Counted from the first letter of the stretch, positions 1-8,331 are shown. The stretch: 54,888 bases of DNA from Anaerotruncus sp. G3(2012) (GCF_000403395.2 NZ_KE159678.1:43033-97920); one strand, 5' to 3'. Numbers and translations are program-made. Notes: generated by a model from the letters alone, not told the origin.

Positions 1-500
1 GACACCGACTTTGAGTGGCTGATGATCGACGCCAGCCATATCAAAGTACATCCTGACGCTGCTGGCGCGCGGGGTGGAAATCAGGCGATGGGCCGTACAA
101 AAGGGGGCTCAACACCAAGATACATTTGGCCGTGGATGCGCATGGTATGCCGGTGCGATTCTTTGTCACTTCTGGTACCACAGCGGATTGCACAACTGCA
201 GCGCGGTTGATCGAGGGATTTCAGGCAGAATATCTTCTGGCAGATCGAGGCTATGATACGGACGCAATCATCCTCAAGGCGGTTGACGAGGGAATGATAC
301 CGGTCATTCCGCCAAGGAAAAGCCGAAAACATCCTCGGAAGTATGATAAATATTTCTACAAACTTCGCCATCTCGTCGAGAACGCTTTCCTGCTTCTCAA
401 AAGATGGCGCGGTATTGCGACTCGCTACGCTAAAAATGCCGCTTCTTTCGCTGCTGCTGTCCAAATACGTTGTATTGCTATTTGGCTCCTTCTTTATTGA
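1..500 (+). pseudogene. IS5-family transposase, 3' part only, with -1 frameshift
   Basis: The left edge cuts the gene, so only the catalytic part is seen. The first frame (from base 1) carries the first catalytic Asp in LMIDASHIK. At A4G5 (99-107) the reading must slip -1 into the second frame, which carries the second Asp in LLADRGYD and the Glu in HLVENAFLLLKRW; it stops at 498-500. This DDE layout and the two-frame structure fit the IS427 group of the IS5 family. It may be intact outside the window. It differs in protein sequence from the two other IS5-family elements here. The terminal repeat after base 500 cannot be defined because the left end is missing. Confidence 0.8.
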
Positions 501-1027
501 CGACACCGTCTAATATAATGGCAACTTTTTGCGCTGAAAAGTCTGGGGCCCTTTTTGATTTTGCCTGTTTTGAAAACAGGCGCTGGGAGTATTGTGTTTT
601 CCTGGAAAAACAAAAAGCGCCGGTCTGTCAATTCCTTTAGAACTGACGGATCGACGCTCAATACAGGCGCTCAAAATCGTAGCGCCCTATTTGAAACTGT
701 TTTGCCGCAGGTTTAAGTCCTGCCTGAGTGAATAGGAGGTGGGGAAAAATCTAAATTTTGAGGCCCTTGGATTTTCACTATCCAAGGGCCTCTGAGGTCT
801 TGAAATCTCTCAGTTTTTTCACCAAAAATCTTTTTTGACCTCTTTTTCTGGAGCGCGTGCCCACTTTCGAACCCGCGTCTCCGGAAGCGGGAGGCCAGTG
901 TCTCCAAAGCATTGATATGACAGGTTTTTCAAGATTTACTCTCGGCACACTGCAATGCTATTTCGCCGCTGGAGGCGATATTTTTTTGTGTTTTTGCAAA
1001 TTTCAGTTTTCAGGTTTTGCACAAATA
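501..1027. other. Non-coding stretch with hairpin and tRNA-like scrap
   Basis: I see no supported gene here. It holds the probable right end of the first IS element, a perfect 13-bp hairpin (760-792), and a stretch at 845-905 that on the minus strand resembles the 3' half of a tRNA, including GGTTCGAA. The T-arm does not pair, so no tRNA is called. Confidence 0.6.
760..792 (-). terminator. Hairpin, possible terminator
   Basis: GAGGCCCTTGGAT (760-772) pairs perfectly with 780-792 around a 7-base loop. On the minus strand it is followed by an A/T-rich run ending in TTTTT, and it lies downstream of the minus-strand gene that ends at 1028. Confidence 0.5.
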
Positions 1028-1906
1028 CTATTTATCTGCATCAGGTTTATCGATTCCTTCGGAGGCTACTCCCTCGATCATATCGGTTACCACCTGATTG
1101 AGTTGGGCTGCATTCTGGGATGTAATGACAGGAACACCAGTCTGCGTTTCCACAGCCTTGCGTGCATCCCCAGCCACTTTGCCGCCCGCACGCGCTATCT
1201 CAACATTTTCTGCAAATGTTTCAGGCTCTTTTTGTTTCGAGATCTCTGTGGTGGTCGCTTCGGCCAGCATATTCAAAACCAACTCCAGCGTGGTCATATT
1301 ATCACGAAGATTCTCTTTTTTCAAGCCTTTGAGACGCTTATACTGCCTGGTGGTCATACCAGACCATGCGCGGGAGATCTCATCGGTCAGGATGGCGTAT
1401 TCGATACCCCGTTGAACACCACGAGCATCCCATTCATCGGTCAACTCTTTTCGCACCTGGATCGCCTGGAGCCGTTGGTTGACCCATTCACGGCTGTATC
1501 CTTTTCTCAGATAGGTTTCCAAGGCACGCTCAATGGTCAACTCAGGATCAATGGTTTCCTCAATACGCTCCTTGCCAACTTGGGCCAGCCACATTTTGAA
1601 CGGTTCCGCTTTGGGAGAGGGGACGGACTGGATGATACGCAGAAGCTGCTCGGTATCCGCTACATCAGTCAAGCGTTTTTTGCCATCCGCAGCTGTCATC
1701 TTCAAACCGTGACAATTTGTCACGGTTTCACTGCCTTCCTCACGCATCCGTTGTTTTAGCTTGCGCCAATAGGCGGCAGGGTCTTTACTGTCTGTCAGAA
1801 CCGCTATCACATCTACGATTGAGAAGAACCATTCTTCCTTCGCCTCGTCCCATGCGGTACGGATACGCTTATCCTCGAAAAGCTGGATCTTATCATTTTG
1901 TCCCAT
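1028..1906 (-). CDS. BRO-N/antirepressor-type protein
   Basis: A 292-residue protein. Residues about 5-110 resemble the BRO-N/prophage antirepressor fold, with an FFSIVDVIAVLTDS segment and a VADTEQLLRIIQS segment; relatives are also annotated as DinD-like. The middle is charged and mostly helical, and the C-terminal part has an ARKAVE..TG motif of the same family. It probably binds DNA or a repressor. The start at 1906 is chosen because AGGAGG lies 9 bases upstream; the frame is open further upstream without a ribosome site. Its first 14 bases overlap the end of the next gene upstream, which suggests coupled translation. The substrate or partner is unknown. Confidence 0.7.
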   Translation of the reverse strand: MGQNDKIQLFEDKRIRTAWDEAKEEWFFSIVDVIAVLTDSKDPAAYWRKLKQRMREEGSETVTNCHGLKMTAADGKKRLTDVADTEQLLRIIQSVPSPKAEPFKMWLAQVGKERIEETIDPELTIERALETYLRKGYSREWVNQRLQAIQVRKELTDEWDARGVQRGIEYAILTDEISRAWSGMTTRQYKRLKGLKKENLRDNMTTLELVLNMLAEATTTEISKQKEPETFAENVEIARAGGKVAGDARKAVETQTGVPVITSQNAAQLNQVVTDMIEGVASEGIDKPDADK

Positions 1907-2210
1907 CGACCCCGGCCTCCTCTCCGCCTTGCTGCTCCAGAGTGATCCCATACTGCATCAGCAGTTCCAGTGCCTTGGCAGCACCCTCATCCGTGAACGA
2001 AGCGGACTTGCTGCGGTTTCTGGCATTGACCAGTCCCTCGTCTGTCAGCTCATTCAGAATGCCGAAATCGTACCCTTTCCAGGTGCGGCGGATTTGAGGA
2101 CGAAAGCCAAGGCGGTCAGGCTTTTCGTGAAGCTCCGGGACAAGGTTTTCCTCCCAGGAGGTGAGATACATCAGCATCAGGGTCAGATCCTTGACCGTAT
2201 CCTTGTCCAT
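1893..2210 (-). CDS. DUF6429-family small protein
   Basis: A 105-residue protein starting MDKDTVKDLTLMLMYLTSW, with a WKGYDFGILNELTDEGL core and an SASFTDEGAA segment that I recall as DUF6429. The function is unknown; the second half looks like a small winged-helix or helical module. GGAGG lies about 9 bases before the ATG at 2210. A longer start at 2231 exists but has no ribosome site. It overlaps the antirepressor-type gene by 14 bases, so the two are probably one transcript. Confidence 0.65.
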   Translation of the reverse strand: MDKDTVKDLTLMLMYLTSWEENLVPELHEKPDRLGFRPQIRRTWKGYDFGILNELTDEGLVNARNRSKSASFTDEGAAKALELLMQYGITLEQQGGEEAGVDGTK

Positions 2211-2269
2211 CCGTCTGTCCTCCAGTGGCAAGCCTTTGCTGTAATTATAGCATAGCGGAGGCGCTGTGT

Positions 2270-2965
2270 CTACTCAAAGAGTTCAGCAAGAGCAGATAAA
2301 AGTTCCAGAACAGGGTCAGGCACATCGTCCGCCGATCCCATATCCTGAATCTCTCCGTTGGAGTATTCCACATGGGCGCTCCACAGCGGAGATTCCGCAT
2401 CCTCCGAATCAACATCGGCAGGGCCGCAATAATCCTCTCTCCACCAGAAAATCTCCAGCGTGTGTACCGTCCACTTCAACAGTTTGTTCAGGATTTTGGG
2501 CGGCGGCGATACTGTCTGAGATGTGCCATCCTGCTGGATGCGGACAACAGCCGACGATGTCCGGCTGACTTGGTAACTCTCTCTGATGTACACCGGGTCG
2601 CCATAGGGATCGCAGATATCGCCATCGATGTTCAGCTTCAGCGTTTGGATGGACAGCTCCTGCTTTTTCTGGTTTCGCACCTGGCGGGGAAATCGCTGCG
2701 CATAGACCATACAGGCCAGGGACTTCACGTCGGGCCTGTGGTCGTGGGTTCGATTTTTCAGCCACGTCATCTCGCTCTCGCTCAGGCGGCGCAGCGGTAG
2801 ATTTTCCAAACGGCGGAGCGTCATCTCCTCCGCCTGCCGCGCTGGTGAGAGGCGGGAACAGGCTTTGCAGATATGCGCCGCATGACCTCTGCCGCTGAAG
2901 CTTTCGTTGGACTTCCGCATCCCGCAGACCTTGCAGAAATGCCCCGGAAGTTTTTTCTTTGCCAT
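2270..2965 (-). CDS. Zinc-finger hypothetical protein
   Basis: A 231-residue protein. The N-terminus has two Cys pairs (FCKVCG near residues 8-13 and ICKACS near 30-35) that form a likely zinc-binding finger, followed by an Arg-rich helical stretch. The middle and C-terminus are not recognised; they contain a TWLKNRTHDHRPDVKSL segment and an acidic tail. The start at 2965 follows GGAGGTGATGAGG with good spacing. The gene lies wholly within the downstream part of the DUF1016-type open frame but in a different frame. Its finger and ribosome site make it the more credible coding frame for 2409-2965. The role may be nucleic-acid binding (inference). Confidence 0.6.
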   Translation of the reverse strand: MAKKKLPGHFCKVCGMRKSNESFSGRGHAAHICKACSRLSPARQAEEMTLRRLENLPLRRLSESEMTWLKNRTHDHRPDVKSLACMVYAQRFPRQVRNQKKQELSIQTLKLNIDGDICDPYGDPVYIRESYQVSRTSSAVVRIQQDGTSQTVSPPPKILNKLLKWTVHTLEIFWWREDYCGPADVDSEDAESPLWSAHVEYSNGEIQDMGSADDVPDPVLELLSALAELFE

Positions 2966-3434
2966 CCTCATCACCTCCGCTGCCGTTACTATAACATGGA
3001 TCGGCTGTGTTGTCGAGGGCCATGCTTTCGTGGGTACGCTCACGGATATTCCCGACCAGTTCCAGCTTCGACCAGCCGAACTGCCCAGCCGCTTTGATGT
3101 ACCATGCCTGTTCCTGGGGAGTCAGCTCCGCCTCCATAATGACCACGTTCTGTGTCCAGCCGATGGTCATGGCCTCAGCCAGCACCTCCGGTATGCTCTC
3201 ATAGGTATGGTAGAACTCCCGCATCCGGCGCAGGTTCCGGGGGGAGAAGCCGGAGGCGTCAGGGTAAGCAGCGCACAGATACTCCGCAGCGGCGACAGCG
3301 GCGCCTTTCTCCGGCCTGCCGCTGACCAGCCGGCCAATCCCGCAATACAGTTCCATCTGTGGCAGGTTTGCCGCCATCAGGGTGTCCCGCACCGCGAACA
3401 TGGCGCTGTAGTCAACAGGTTTTCTGACGTTCAT
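2409..3434 (-). CDS. DUF1016 N-terminal (YhcG-like) protein
   Basis: The open frame encodes 341 residues. Residues 1-150 match the DUF1016 N-terminal domain (YAAVGR-type region here ELYCGIGRLVSG, then FSPRNLRRMREFY and a WTQNVVIMEAELTPQEQAWYIKAA segment). The PDDEXK nuclease domain that normally follows in YhcG proteins is absent. From about residue 157 the frame runs over the zinc-finger gene in another phase and becomes Arg/Pro/Ala-rich, as expected of a chance-open frame in GC-rich DNA. AGGAG precedes the ATG at 3434. Either the stop was lost or the C-terminal half is non-functional. Confidence 0.6.
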   Translation of the reverse strand: MNVRKPVDYSAMFAVRDTLMAANLPQMELYCGIGRLVSGRPEKGAAVAAAEYLCAAYPDASGFSPRNLRRMREFYHTYESIPEVLAEAMTIGWTQNVVIMEAELTPQEQAWYIKAAGQFGWSKLELVGNIRERTHESMALDNTADPCYSNGSGGDEDGKEKTSGAFLQGLRDAEVQRKLQRQRSCGAYLQSLFPPLTSAAGGGDDAPPFGKSTAAPPERERDDVAEKSNPRPQARREVPGLYGLCAAISPPGAKPEKAGAVHPNAEAEHRWRYLRSLWRPGVHQRELPSQPDIVGCCPHPAGWHISDSIAAAQNPEQTVEVDGTHAGDFLVERGLLRPCRC

Positions 3435-3558
3435 CCAGCTTCTCCTTTCCGGCGCGAGTGCGCCTGTTTTTATTCTCTGGGATTTGAAATCGCCAACGAG
3501 CAAGCCCTCGGTCATCCGAGGGCTTGCTCCTTAGCGGTATCGGGCGGTGATGCCGCTG

Positions 3559-4308
3559 TTATTCCCGTTGCAGCTCCACCATCTGTTTCCATTGGATGAT
3601 AAAGCGGTCATCCACCACGCAGTTCCGATGGTAGTGGCCCAGGAACCAGTAACTGAATTGACACCACCGCTTGACCATCTGGAGGAAGTCCGTCAGACGA
3701 TCTGGGGTGTAGTTTCGATCCAGCTTCTGCTGGATACTGGTGGGAGCGCAGTGGGTCAGGACGCAGTCCACCCTCCAGTTGACCCGTTCCAGATTCCTGA
3801 CGGCCTCCTCATATTCCTCCACTGAGGGCAGCTCCTCGGGCCACCAGGAGACTCCCTTCACCCGGAACATCTGCCGTGTCCGGCGCTTGAACCAGTATTC
3901 CCGCTCAAAATCGGGGGACGCCGGATCAAGGATGCCGTCCTGGATGTCGTGGGAGGCAGCGCCGCCCATGGTGAAGAAGGATGTGCCATCAATCTCGAAG
4001 ACCTGCCCACGCATCAGGTGAAGCACATGGGGCCGGACATAGTGGACTTTCCCACCCTGCCACTGGTGGACGGGAAGTTCACTGAGCCTGTCGAAGTTTT
4101 CATGGTTCCCGTCCACAAAGAGGGTGGTAAACGGCTTTTCCTCCAGCCAGTCGAGCCAGTATGTCTCTCTGGGCGAATCGTCCCACACACCCCCGAAATC
4201 GCCTGTGATGATCGCATAGTCATTGCGGCTCATCTGTCTTTGCTGGGGGAAGTTTTTGGTGGTGAACCGCTGGAAGCCGCCGTGAGTGTCGCCGGTAATA
4301 TAGATCAT
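3559..4308 (-). CDS. Metallophosphoesterase
   Basis: A 249-residue calcineurin-like phosphoesterase. Visible metal-binding motifs are GDTHG (residues 6-10), GDFGGVWD, GNHENFDRL, the THCAP segment near residue 197, and GHYHRN near the C-terminus. The order and spacing fit the family; the substrate (phosphodiester, nucleotide or phosphoprotein) cannot be read from sequence. The ATG at 4308 lies 2 bases after the stop of the recombinase gene, so the two are probably cotranscribed and translationally coupled. The frame is open upstream only through recombinase sequence. Confidence 0.8.
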   Translation of the reverse strand: MIYITGDTHGGFQRFTTKNFPQQRQMSRNDYAIITGDFGGVWDDSPRETYWLDWLEEKPFTTLFVDGNHENFDRLSELPVHQWQGGKVHYVRPHVLHLMRGQVFEIDGTSFFTMGGAASHDIQDGILDPASPDFEREYWFKRRTRQMFRVKGVSWWPEELPSVEEYEEAVRNLERVNWRVDCVLTHCAPTSIQQKLDRNYTPDRLTDFLQMVKRWCQFSYWFLGHYHRNCVVDDRFIIQWKQMVELQRE

Positions 4309-4310
4309 GT

Positions 4311-5936
4311 TCACTGTTCCTCTCCGATGGTCTGCTCGATCTCGATCCCACCGTGGAGATAGATCCTGATCCGGTTTGCGGACAACACCTTCACCGTATC
4401 CACCAGCTGGCGGATGGTACTCTCCTCCCATTGGATAGCGGCATCGCCAGTTTTCAGAATCTCCATCGCATTGGCGATCCGCTGGCTGGCGGCGGAGTCG
4501 CTGTTCTGCTGTTCCAGCAGTCTGGCTCTCTGTTCTTTCAGAGCAGTCATGTCAGCGGAGATACGCTTGAACTCCTCAGCGTGCTTCATGAAGCCTCCGT
4601 CTTTGGAGTCAGCGAACAACCCCTGAAATTCCTTGTCCAGCTCATCCAGTCTCTGGTCGATATCCGATATACTCATGGCGCCGGGGAAGGGGATCAGCTC
4701 CATCCGCATGGCATCCTCAATCTGCCCCATCAGTGCCTCCTGCTGGCTCATGGCAGTGTTGATGGCGGCGAGGATGGCGGCTTGCAGGGGACCCTCCCGG
4801 AGTGTGGGGGAGTCGTGGCAGTATTCCGAGCCGTAGTCCACCCGGCTGGCACAGCGCCACACGGCGAACTTCTGTCCTCGCTTGACCCACACGCACCTGC
4901 GGTAGAGAGTTCCACACTCACCGCACACCAGCCGCTCGGTAAGGGCGTATTTGGCGCTGTAGCAGGAGCGGCCTGTGGGGGCCAGCTTCTGGCTGGGAGC
5001 CCGGCCCGCATTCCTCCGGGCGAACTCCGCCTTTGCCTGGTTGAACCTGTCACGGGTGATGATGCCCTCATGGTTGTCCTGCACCAGGTACATAGGGAGC
5101 TGTCCCATATTGCGGAGCTGCTTCTTGCTGATGCAGTCCTGGGTGTAGGTCTTCTGCATCAGGACATCGCCGCAATATTTTTCATTTTTCAGGATGTTGC
5201 GGATGGCAGCCTCAGACCAGACCGTCCCACCCTTGGCGGTGAGGACGCCCTGACTCTCCAGCTCCTTTTTGATCATGCGGATGCTGCGGCCGGCGAGGAA
5301 GCTGTCGTAGATATGCTTCACCACCGTCGCCTGTTCGGGGACGATGCGGGGTTTTCCGTCCTCATCCAGCTCATAGCCGTACAGATGCTGGAATTGGACG
5401 TTCGTCTTGCCCTCCCGCATAGCCTGCCGTTTGCCCCAGACGATGTTGGCGGACATGGACTCGCTCTCCGCCTGGGCGAAGGCGCCCATCATGGTGATGA
5501 GCATCTCGCTGTCTGTTTCCAACGTGTTGATGTTCTCCTTCTCGAAAATCACGGCGATGCCGAGGGTACGCAGGGCCCGGATGTAGTTGAGGCAGTCCAC
5601 TGTGTTGCGGGCGAAGCGGGAGATGGATTTGACCAGCACCAGATCGATTTTCTTCTGTCTGCACTTGCGGATCATCCGTTGGAACTCAGGCCGCTTCTGG
5701 GCCGAAGTGCCGGTGATGCCCTCGTCAGCGAAGATCCCGGCCATGGTCCACTGGGGGTTGGTCATGATCTTGTCGGTGTAGTAGGTCTGCTGGGCCTCGT
5801 AGCTGGTGAGCTGCTCCTCATCGTCTGTGGACACCCGGCAGTAGGCCGCGACACGCAGCTGGCGCTGGACAGCCTTGGAACGGGCCAGTTCCGGCTTGGG
5901 TGGGATAACGATGACTCTTGGGGTGGTTCCTGTCAT
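4311..5936 (-). CDS. Large serine recombinase (ICE integrase)
   Basis: A 541-residue site-specific recombinase. The resolvase domain starts near residue 27 with RVAAYCRVSTDDEEQ (catalytic Ser in the CRVS motif), followed by GITGTSAQKRPEFQRM and KSISRFARNT with the conserved Arg residues. A recombinase domain follows (residues about 190-300), then a zinc ribbon (VCGECG near 350, later WRCASR and YC), then a coiled-coil-rich C-terminus. It is the likely enzyme for integration and excision. GGAG lies 9 bases before the ATG at 5936. It follows a broken paralogue directly, which is typical of clostridial ICEs that carry two or three recombinases in tandem. Confidence 0.92.
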   Translation of the reverse strand: MTGTTPRVIVIPPKPELARSKAVQRQLRVAAYCRVSTDDEEQLTSYEAQQTYYTDKIMTNPQWTMAGIFADEGITGTSAQKRPEFQRMIRKCRQKKIDLVLVKSISRFARNTVDCLNYIRALRTLGIAVIFEKENINTLETDSEMLITMMGAFAQAESESMSANIVWGKRQAMREGKTNVQFQHLYGYELDEDGKPRIVPEQATVVKHIYDSFLAGRSIRMIKKELESQGVLTAKGGTVWSEAAIRNILKNEKYCGDVLMQKTYTQDCISKKQLRNMGQLPMYLVQDNHEGIITRDRFNQAKAEFARRNAGRAPSQKLAPTGRSCYSAKYALTERLVCGECGTLYRRCVWVKRGQKFAVWRCASRVDYGSEYCHDSPTLREGPLQAAILAAINTAMSQQEALMGQIEDAMRMELIPFPGAMSISDIDQRLDELDKEFQGLFADSKDGGFMKHAEEFKRISADMTALKEQRARLLEQQNSDSAASQRIANAMEILKTGDAAIQWEESTIRQLVDTVKVLSANRIRIYLHGGIEIEQTIGEEQ

Positions 5937-5942
5937 ATGTAA

Positions 5943-6554
5943 TCACTCCATCCTGAATGTGATTGTTTTCTCCGGACGCCCAGGCAGCCGGATCGTCTTC
6001 TTCCACGTCCTTTTCGTGGGGCGGCTGATTGTACCCATGTAGTGTGTATGGGCGGAATTTTTCGTGAGATGCTCACATTCCGATCTGGCGAACTCAGCCA
6101 TCAGGGAGGTAAGTGCATCAAAGTTGGGGTCTTTCGTGCTGATATTTTCCTTTTCGAAGATCACTGTGACACCCAGTTCCCTCACGATGCTCAGGCAGTC
6201 CGCCATGTTCCGAGCGAAGCGGGAGACAGACTTGACCAGGATCTTGTCCACCCGCCCCCTGCGGCAGTCTGAGAGGAGCCGCTGGAAGTCCGGGCGCTTC
6301 TGCGCCGAGGTACCGGAGATCCCCGCGTCGGCGTAGATATCGGTCATCGTCCAGTTGTCCTTGCCGCTGATGAGCGTGGTGTAGTAGTTCAGCTGGGCGG
6401 CGAAGGAGTTCATCTAGTCGCTGGAGTCGGAGCTTACCCGGCAGTAGGCGGCAACGCGGAGTTTTTGCGTCTCCGGCCTCTGTGCGGCCTCGATAACGAT
6501 GACTTTCTTCTGTTCCAGCGCAAGGCTTCCTGTGGTCTGTTGTCTTCTGCTCAT
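5943..6554 (-). pseudogene. Serine recombinase with internal amber stop
   Basis: From the ATG at 6554 (GGAGG upstream) the frame reads a normal recombinase start with RVAAYCRVSSDSSD, then a TAG at 6414-6416, then continues in the same frame with MNSFAAQLNYY, GISGTSAQKRPDFQRL and KSVSRFARN. A single change from CAG (Gln) would explain the stop. The C-terminus is also short: after MAEFARSECEHLTKN it ends in an Arg/Lys-rich tail of about 35 residues with no recombinase or zinc-ribbon domain. A product starting at the ATG right after the stop would lack the catalytic Ser. It is probably inactive unless the amber codon is suppressed. Confidence 0.8.
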
Positions 6555-6631
6555 GGTCTGCACCTCCTCCTGTCAGCAACACACAATACCACACTACTCT
6601 TTCAAAAGCTATGGAAATAGAGTGGTGAAAC

Positions 6632-6778
6632 TCAACAAAAAATGATGGTTGCGCCTGTCGCCTGAGCAATTCGGGCGGCAATTTTTTTCAGCTCGGCTTC
6701 CGTGAAGCCCTGCCCGGCCAGCAGGCAGAGCAGGTTTCGAATGCCGCAGTAATCAATGTTGGCGTTTTTCGCTGGCAT
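6632..6778 (-). CDS. Small ICE protein, 48 residues
   Basis: Starts MPAKNANIDYCGIRNLLCLL and continues with AGQGFTEAELKKIAARIAQ. The second half resembles the helical SHOCT-type module (GxxTxxEFxxxKxxI), which I recall in small ORFs beside ICE recombinases. It starts 16 bases after the stop of the mazF-like gene, so they probably share a transcript. GGAGG lies before the ATG. The function is unknown. A role as partner of the toxin is possible but is only suggested by position. Confidence 0.5.
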   Translation of the reverse strand: MPAKNANIDYCGIRNLLCLLAGQGFTEAELKKIAARIAQATGATIIFC

Positions 6779-6793
6779 GACTGTTTCCTCCCG

Positions 6794-7162
6794 CTATGTA
6801 TTTTTCAGTCCCACGCTGATGTTCAGCGCGGCATCCACCTCACGCATCTTGTCCTCGCCCACGCTGCCCATATACTCGCCCAGGCGGGACTTGTCCAGAG
6901 TCCGGACCTGCTCCAGCAGGACAGTGGAGTCCCGAAACAGGCCGCAGGCCGCACCCTTGAGCCGCACATGAGTGGGCTGGCGCTTACCCTTGACATACCC
7001 TGTGATAGCGGCGGCGATAACGGTGGGGCTGTGGTGGTTGCCCACGTTGTTCTGGAGAATCAGGACGGGCCGGATGCCCCCCTGCTCTGAGCCGGTAACC
7101 GGCGAGAGGTCGGCGTAATAGATATCGCCCCGCTGAATAAGACGGGTTCTCTTGAAATCCAT
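6794..7162 (-). CDS. MazF/PemK-type toxin endoribonuclease
   Basis: A 122-residue protein of the usual length. RGDIYYADLSPVTGSEQGGIRPVLILQN is the family signature (shown here in words: conserved Gly-Asp-Ile-Tyr, Gly-Ser-Glu-Gln-Gly-Gly and Arg-Pro-Val), followed by the NHHSPTVIAAAITG segment and the DSTVLLEQVRTLDKSRL segment. Family members cut mRNA at specific short sites. GAGGAG lies before the ATG at 7162. No antitoxin of the MazE or Phd type is visible upstream; about 550 non-coding bases follow. Solitary MazF-type genes are common in clostridial ICEs. Confidence 0.85.
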   Translation of the reverse strand: MDFKRTRLIQRGDIYYADLSPVTGSEQGGIRPVLILQNNVGNHHSPTVIAAAITGYVKGKRQPTHVRLKGAACGLFRDSTVLLEQVRTLDKSRLGEYMGSVGEDKMREVDAALNISVGLKNT

Positions 7163-7717
7163 AGTTGTTTTCTCCTCTGTCTTGAAAGAACGGGGCCGCT
7201 CCTGCGCAGGTTGTGCAAAGATGCTGCTATCCTTTTGCGGAGGGCGGCCCCGCTTTCTGTTGTTGTTTGTTTGCCGGCTCTATTCGACACTACTTCCCGA
7301 GCCTTGGGCGGCAGTCTGGAACTGTGCTGGCGCACATCACGGGCATCTCACCCCTCCGAGGTTCTCTCCGAGCCGCCCCCATTGTTTGAGACTGTGGCTG
7401 GGCGGGAGTATCATTGTGTTCTGACGGGGTCTTTGCGAAACAGCTTGCCAGGGCTGTTTTGGGATGGATGGGGACCGCTGGGCACCTTATTTGGCCGTCT
7501 TTTATAGCAGAAAAGGAAATTCACTGCAATTCGCTTTCCGCTACAGGTGGTCTTGGCGCATCCTCCGTATCGCTTTCCCGTTTCTTAGGCGGGACCGTCA
7601 GGGAACGTATTCCAGTTGCCGGATATGACCGCAGGGCTGCGGTGTTTTTCAAAGAGCACGAGAGGCTGTTTTGCCCTCTCATCCCTTTACCACAACCTCA
7701 AAGGCCTGAAACCGACA
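7163..7717. other. Non-coding stretch upstream of mazF-like gene
   Basis: No supported gene. It contains a 9-bp perfect inverted repeat with a 44-base loop, CGGGGCCGC (7191-7199) and GCGGCCCCG (7244-7252), and a smaller GAGAGG/CCTCTC hairpin near 7660-7681. Several open frames here have poor composition and no ribosome site. Confidence 0.5.
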
Positions 7718-8271
7718 TCATTTTTTCAAAAAATCCAAAACAAATTTTTCAAAGGCTTCTTTTCGCCTCTGAACAGTTCGATCACTAAGTCGGTATTTCT
7801 GACACAAAACGCTTGTGCAGGAACGCTTTGCCCCGGCTATATAGAGGTCCAGCAGCTCCTCTGCCCAGGGGTTCCAAGCCCGCAGCGCACATTTCAGTTC
7901 TTCTATGAGAACCTGATCCGCTACAGCGCCCTCGAGATTGAATCCAGAGGGAACGCATTCGTGCAGCGTCTCTACATCAGTATCCGGGACTCCGGCATCC
8001 AGAGACTGATGTGTATAGCGCATACCAAGCTTACGATTCTTCTGTCTGATCGTATTTTTGCTGTTCCACTCCCGATGCTCCGAGGCGGGCACTTCGATAT
8101 ACATACAATCCACTTCATCCCCGTCCTCAATACAGTCCTTCATGAAGCGGCGGCGCTGCTCTAACGGCAGCCGCCTGTTTTTTTCAGAATGGCGTCCCAC
8201 TCCTCTTGTGTTGCGGCGGCAAGCTGCCGGGTACCGTTGACCTGCTTATAGACCAAATATGTAAATTTCAT
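7718..8271 (-). pseudogene. Sigma-70-like HTH protein split by a frameshift
   Basis: The frame from the ATG at 8271 reads MKFTYLVYKQVNGTRQLAAA and TQEEWDAILKK, then enters a wrong phase at an A7 tract (8178-8184) and stops at 8161. The second frame resumes in phase with NRRLPLEQRRRFMKDC and continues to 7718, ending in a sigma region 4-like helix-turn-helix (LSDRTVQRRKEAFEKF). One extra A would restore a protein of about 184 residues. Related ICE proteins read straight through this junction, as far as I recall. It is therefore a frameshift mutant, a sequencing error, or a site of slippage. GGAG precedes the ATG at 8271. Confidence 0.75.
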
Positions 8272-8275
8272 TTGG

Positions 8276-8331
8276 GTGATCTCCAATCTCAAAATTTGGG
8301 GGAAAGGTGCGGTTTTGAGATTGGAGGTCAC
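8276..8331. promoter_or_regulatory. Long inverted repeat upstream of the sigma-like gene
   Basis: Arm GTGATCTCCAATCTCAAAA (8276-8294) pairs with 8313-8331 with one non-Watson-Crick position in 19, around an 18-base loop. It ends 4 bases upstream of the sigma-like gene's start codon, so its base contains the GGAG ribosome site. In RNA the stem would hide that site. It could be an operator or a translational switch. Confidence 0.6.

Noticed and set aside
845-907. A real tRNA gene on the minus strand
   Set aside because: The T-arm stem does not pair and no acceptor or D-arm can be built upstream; only scraps match.
4353-5942. A 529-residue plus-strand frame
   Set aside because: It is antisense to the serine recombinase and has no recognisable motif.
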